64,000 bases of DNA from SXOA01 sp046593355 (GTDB lineage: Bacteria > Planctomycetota > Planctomycetia > Pirellulales > Pirellulaceae): positions 62,001 to 126,000 of the forward strand of contig JBKJNY010000102.1 of assembly GCA_046593355.1 (NCBI GenBank). The letters run 5' to 3'. Below are positions 61,476 to 64,000 of this stretch, piece by piece. Both the position numbers and the translations under genes were made by a program. The notes beneath the pieces were generated by a model. It did not search any database, was not told the origin of the DNA, and saw only the letters and a list, made by a program, of their open reading frames with translations. Numbering within the stretch: the first letter of the stretch is position 1; the number at the start of each line of letters is the position of its first letter.

Positions 61476-64000
61476 CTACCGATAGATCGCCGGCTCAACG
61501 GGTTGTTCTGCTGCTTGTCCAGGATCGGCATACCCCGCCGGTTCCACTTCGGAGGCAGCCGGCGAGGAAAATCTCGGCGGTGGCGGCAGTCGCCCCACCT
61601 GGTTTTCCCAGGGCCACGCCAGCGGCTTGCTCTTGGGGATGGTGCGCGTCTTGGCCGAATCGTAGCCGCTGTCCATGGGCGGCGCTGACGCCGGCTCGGA
61701 CCGGGGAGTTGGCGGCGGATTGGCGGTGCCGATATTTCCGGCTCCCAGCGGCGGCGAAATCCCTCGCGGGGGCGTCCGAAAAGCGCCCTCCGGCGCGACT
61801 CCGATCGGTTGCAGTTGCGGGCCGCTCCGCCGGCTGGTGGACGGCAAAATATCCGGCAGCGGTCCCATCGGCGGCGGGGCGATGCCTGGGAACGGGGGCG
61901 GCGGAACTTCCTCCGGCACCGACGGATTATCGTCGGGGAAAATGAGAGGCGAGGAATGGGCGTTCACACCGGCGTTGCCGGTGATGTACGGGACTTCCCC
62001 ATGCACGTTGGCCACATCCGCCAGGCACCAACTCATCCGTTCCGACTCCCGCTGATTGAACCAATTCTCTTGCTCGTCGGTCTGAATGATGTACGGAGTC
62101 ATGATGACCAGCAGCTCGGTCCGGTCCACTTGCATGGAGTCAAACCTGAAGAGCCGACCCAAAACCGGTATGTCAGCCAGATAAGGCACCCGCCGCGTGG
62201 TCTCAATTTGACTACGGGTAATCAGGCCCCCCAGGATGACCGTCTGTCCGCTCCGCGTGTTGACGGTAGTGCTCGCTACGGTCTTCTTGATTTGTGGAAT
62301 GCGGATCGCCCCCGTCGCCGCGCCCGCGCTCTGAAACGCCGTTCCCTCGGATTCGGGTCCCAGCTCGGACTTCGTGACATCCACGAACATGATGATATTC
62401 CCATCCGCGTTGGTCCTGGGTGTAACCTGAAGGATGATGCCAACGTCCACCGGCAGGACGGTATTCTGCGCGATGCCGTTGGTGATGGTCGTTCCAGAGA
62501 TCATCCGCACCTCCGCCCCCACCTGAACGTTGGCCTGCTGGTTGTCGAGCGTCTGGACTTGCGGGCGGCTGAGGACTTGCAGCCGGTTTGAGTGTTGCAA
62601 CGCTCGAACCAGCACGTTGACGGAATCGCTGCTTGCGGAAAGGACCAGCCCGCCGTAGCCGAGCGTGGCATCGGTCCTGCCCATTCCCAGGTTGGAAAGT
62701 CCTTGCGAAGCAGCCGCATTCCGCGTCGCCAGCGAGGCAGCAGTCGTAGCATTTCCGACGGTCGCCTGATTGAACGGGAACCCGACCGTGCCGATGCCAC
62801 GGTCAAACAGCAGCGAATCCTGGATGCCGAGCTCAATGCCGAACTGTTCCACGTCGCTGAGCTTGACCTCGGCAATCAGCACCTGAATGGCGACCATGTT
62901 CCTGCGCTGGTCAAGCTGCTTGATGATCAGCTTGATCTCCTCGGCATAACGCGGCGAGGCGTTCACAATCAAGCTGTTCGTGATCGGCTCCGGGACGACG
63001 ATGATGGCTTGGTCCCAGATCGTTACCGGGCTGTTCAGGAGGGGAGCCTGTGTATTGAGCGTTTGCCGGTTTGTCAAATACTGGTTGATCGCCGTGGCCA
63101 CCGTTTCGGCAGTCGTGTTCTTGAGCATGTAAACGCTGGTCAAGCGGCCCCGCAGTTCACTCTGATCCAGCCCCCCCAAAATCGCTTTCACCACCGCCAG
63201 ATCGCCGGCGTTGCCGGAGGCAATGATGCTGTTGGTGCGGGTATCGACCGAGAACCTTAGAGGCACCAACGTATTTTCACCGGCGCCGGTCGCCGATTGC
63301 AGACCCTGCGCTCCTTGCTGCTGGTTCGTCTGCTGGCCGAACAAAGTTTGCAGCATCGTGGCCATCTGAGTTGCGTCGGCATCCTCCAGGAGGAAGATCT
63401 TGACCTGGGCCGACACCGCCGGCAGGCCGTCGAGTTGCTCAATCAAAGCCGCCATCAGCTCCATGCTGGACGCCGGGCCGGTCACCATCAGGGAGTTCGA
63501 TCTCGGGTCCGAGGACAGGCGCACGTCCGACAAAATGCCGGATTCCAGCAATTCCACCACGCCGGTCTTATTGGTGGTCTGGAAGATAAGCTTCGTCGGC
63601 TTGGGTGTGGAGACAGCCCGAGTCGGCGTTCCGGCGCCTCCTCCAGCACCTTGCTGTTGTCCCCCGCCCTGCTGTTGCAGAAGGTTCTGGCCGCCGCCGC
63701 CGCCCGCAGCTTGCGAAATCTGGGCCTGCGCTTGCTGGGCGTAAATGGCCTCCTGCAAGACCTGGATGATCTCATCCGCCAGCGAGTTTTTCAGGCGAAA
63801 AATCCGCACTTCCATTTTCACGGGGCCGGAATCCTGGTCGAGCTCGTCCAGAATATGGGCCGCCTCTTCCATGTCCCGCGGGCTGGCCTGGATGATGATC
63901 GAGTTGCTCCGGTAGTCGGCAACGATCAGCGCCCGCGTTCCTAACCCTGTGCGCAATGTGGTCCCATACCCGGGCCGATCCGTAAAGAACATCCGCAGCT
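61476..64000 (-). CDS. Secretin (GspD-like), 5' end outside the window
   Basis: Secretins form outer-membrane channels of type II secretion and type IV pili. At least 838 residues are visible. Periplasmic N-domain repeats are present (ITNSLIVNASPRYAEEIKLI, TRTNSIIASGNAGDLAVVKA), with Gln/Gly-rich low-complexity linkers between them. The secretin core follows (TVNTRSGQTVILGGLI, VPYLADIPVLGRLFRF, TELLVIMTPYII). The last 170 residues form a Pro-rich tail. The frame continues past base 64000; the Met at 63992 is probably internal. Confidence 0.93.
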   Translation of the reverse strand, partial: LRMFFTDRPGYGTTLRTGLGTRALIVADYRSNSIIIQASPRDMEEAAHILDELDQDSGPVKMEVRIFRLKNSLADEIIQVLQEAIYAQQAQAQISQAAGGGGGQNLLQQQGGGQQQGAGGGAGTPTRAVSTPKPTKLIFQTTNKTGVVELLESGILSDVRLSSDPRSNSLMVTGPASSMELMAALIEQLDGLPAVSAQVKIFLLEDADATQMATMLQTLFGQQTNQQQGAQGLQSATGAGENTLVPLRFSVDTRTNSIIASGNAGDLAVVKAILGGLDQSELRGRLTSVYMLKNTTAETVATAINQYLTNRQTLNTQAPLLNSPVTIWDQAIIVVPEPITNSLIVNASPRYAEEIKLIIKQLDQRRNMVAIQVLIAEVKLSDVEQFGIELGIQDSLLFDRGIGTVGFPFNQATVGNATTAASLATRNAAASQGLSNLGMGRTDATLGYGGLVLSASSDSVNVLVRALQHSNRLQVLSRPQVQTLDNQQANVQVGAEVRMISGTTITNGIAQNTVLPVDVGIILQVTPRTNADGNIIMFVDVTKSELGPESEGTAFQSAGAATGAIRIPQIKKTVASTTVNTRSGQTVILGGLITRSQIETTRRVPYLADIPVLGRLFRFDSMQVDRTELLVIMTPYIIQTDEQENWFNQRESERMSWCLADVANVHGEVPYITGNAGVNAHSSPLIFPDDNPSVPEEVPPPPFPGIAPPPMGPLPDILPSTSRRSGPQLQPIGVAPEGAFRTPPRGISPPLGAGNIGTANPPPTPRSEPASAPPMDSGYDSAKTRTIPKSKPLAWPWENQVGRLPPPPRFSSPAASEVEPAGYADPGQAAEQPVEPAIYR

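Noticed and set aside
61476..64000. Complete type II secretion locus
   Set aside because: Only the secretin is present in this window; no GspE, GspF or pseudopilin gene is seen near it.

Overview
The window looks like a chromosomal segment of a planctomycete. The evidence is gene content: a MoxR/DUF58/VWA cluster followed by a giant coiled-coil protein, secreted prenyltransferase-repeat and NPCBM proteins, a Ser/Thr kinase with a long C-terminal extension, YVTN and PQQ propellers, a Tat-type sugar-isomerase-like protein, BON and secretin proteins. High GC and GTG/TTG starts fit. A place in or near Pirellulales is only a guess. I found no rRNA, tRNA, CRISPR array, transposase or prophage.

Layout. 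48-10694 is an aerobic respiration locus: heme-copper oxidase subunits II, I, III and IV, heme A and heme O synthases, an ABC-2 exporter, a SCO copper chaperone, DUF420, a small CPTC-motif membrane protein and DUF983. 10691-13036 is a secreted PQQ-type propeller. 13131-26390 is a tightly packed, largely ATGA-coupled cluster: MoxR ATPase, DUF58, two VWA membrane proteins, a 1228-residue membrane/coiled-coil protein, a small secreted partner, a Tat-type prenyltransferase-repeat protein and an NPCBM protein. It is followed by a C39-like protease, a second prenyltransferase-repeat protein, a TIM-barrel isomerase-like protein, a DUF374 acyltransferase and a PAP2 phosphatase (to 31156). 31198-40367 is mostly minus strand: a secreted beta-barrel-like protein, a TPR-like Ser/Thr kinase, nadD, an HtrA-like protease, a lipoprotein, a Rossmann-like membrane protein and an SDR reductase. 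40933-57188 is mixed metabolism and envelope genes: AhpD-like protein, aceE-aceF, cardiolipin synthase, three tandem MGEENR paralogues (the first frameshifted), isochorismatase, xylB, an acyltransferase, coaD and two tandem purine nucleoside phosphorylases. 57276-64000 holds a large secreted protein, a BON protein, a lipoprotein and the 3' part of a secretin.

The most striking signal is not a gene. The window is studded with at least ten families of short (about 50-120 bp) palindromic elements. They sit against stop codons. In several cases the terminal GTAG or TGTAG of the element supplies the TAG stop of the neighbouring gene. In two cases (56485-56567 in a purine nucleoside phosphorylase and 37724-37802 in a lipoprotein) the palindrome lies in frame inside a coding sequence, as Rickettsia palindromic elements do. 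One family shows arms that have diverged from each other while each keeps a perfect hairpin of its own, which points to selection on, or a replication mechanism that needs, the small hairpins. Other notable points are a roughly 250-residue coiled-coil insertion in oxidase subunit III, paired DG-rich acidic loops in subunit II, and a Tyr-Ser (A2-type) motif in subunit I.
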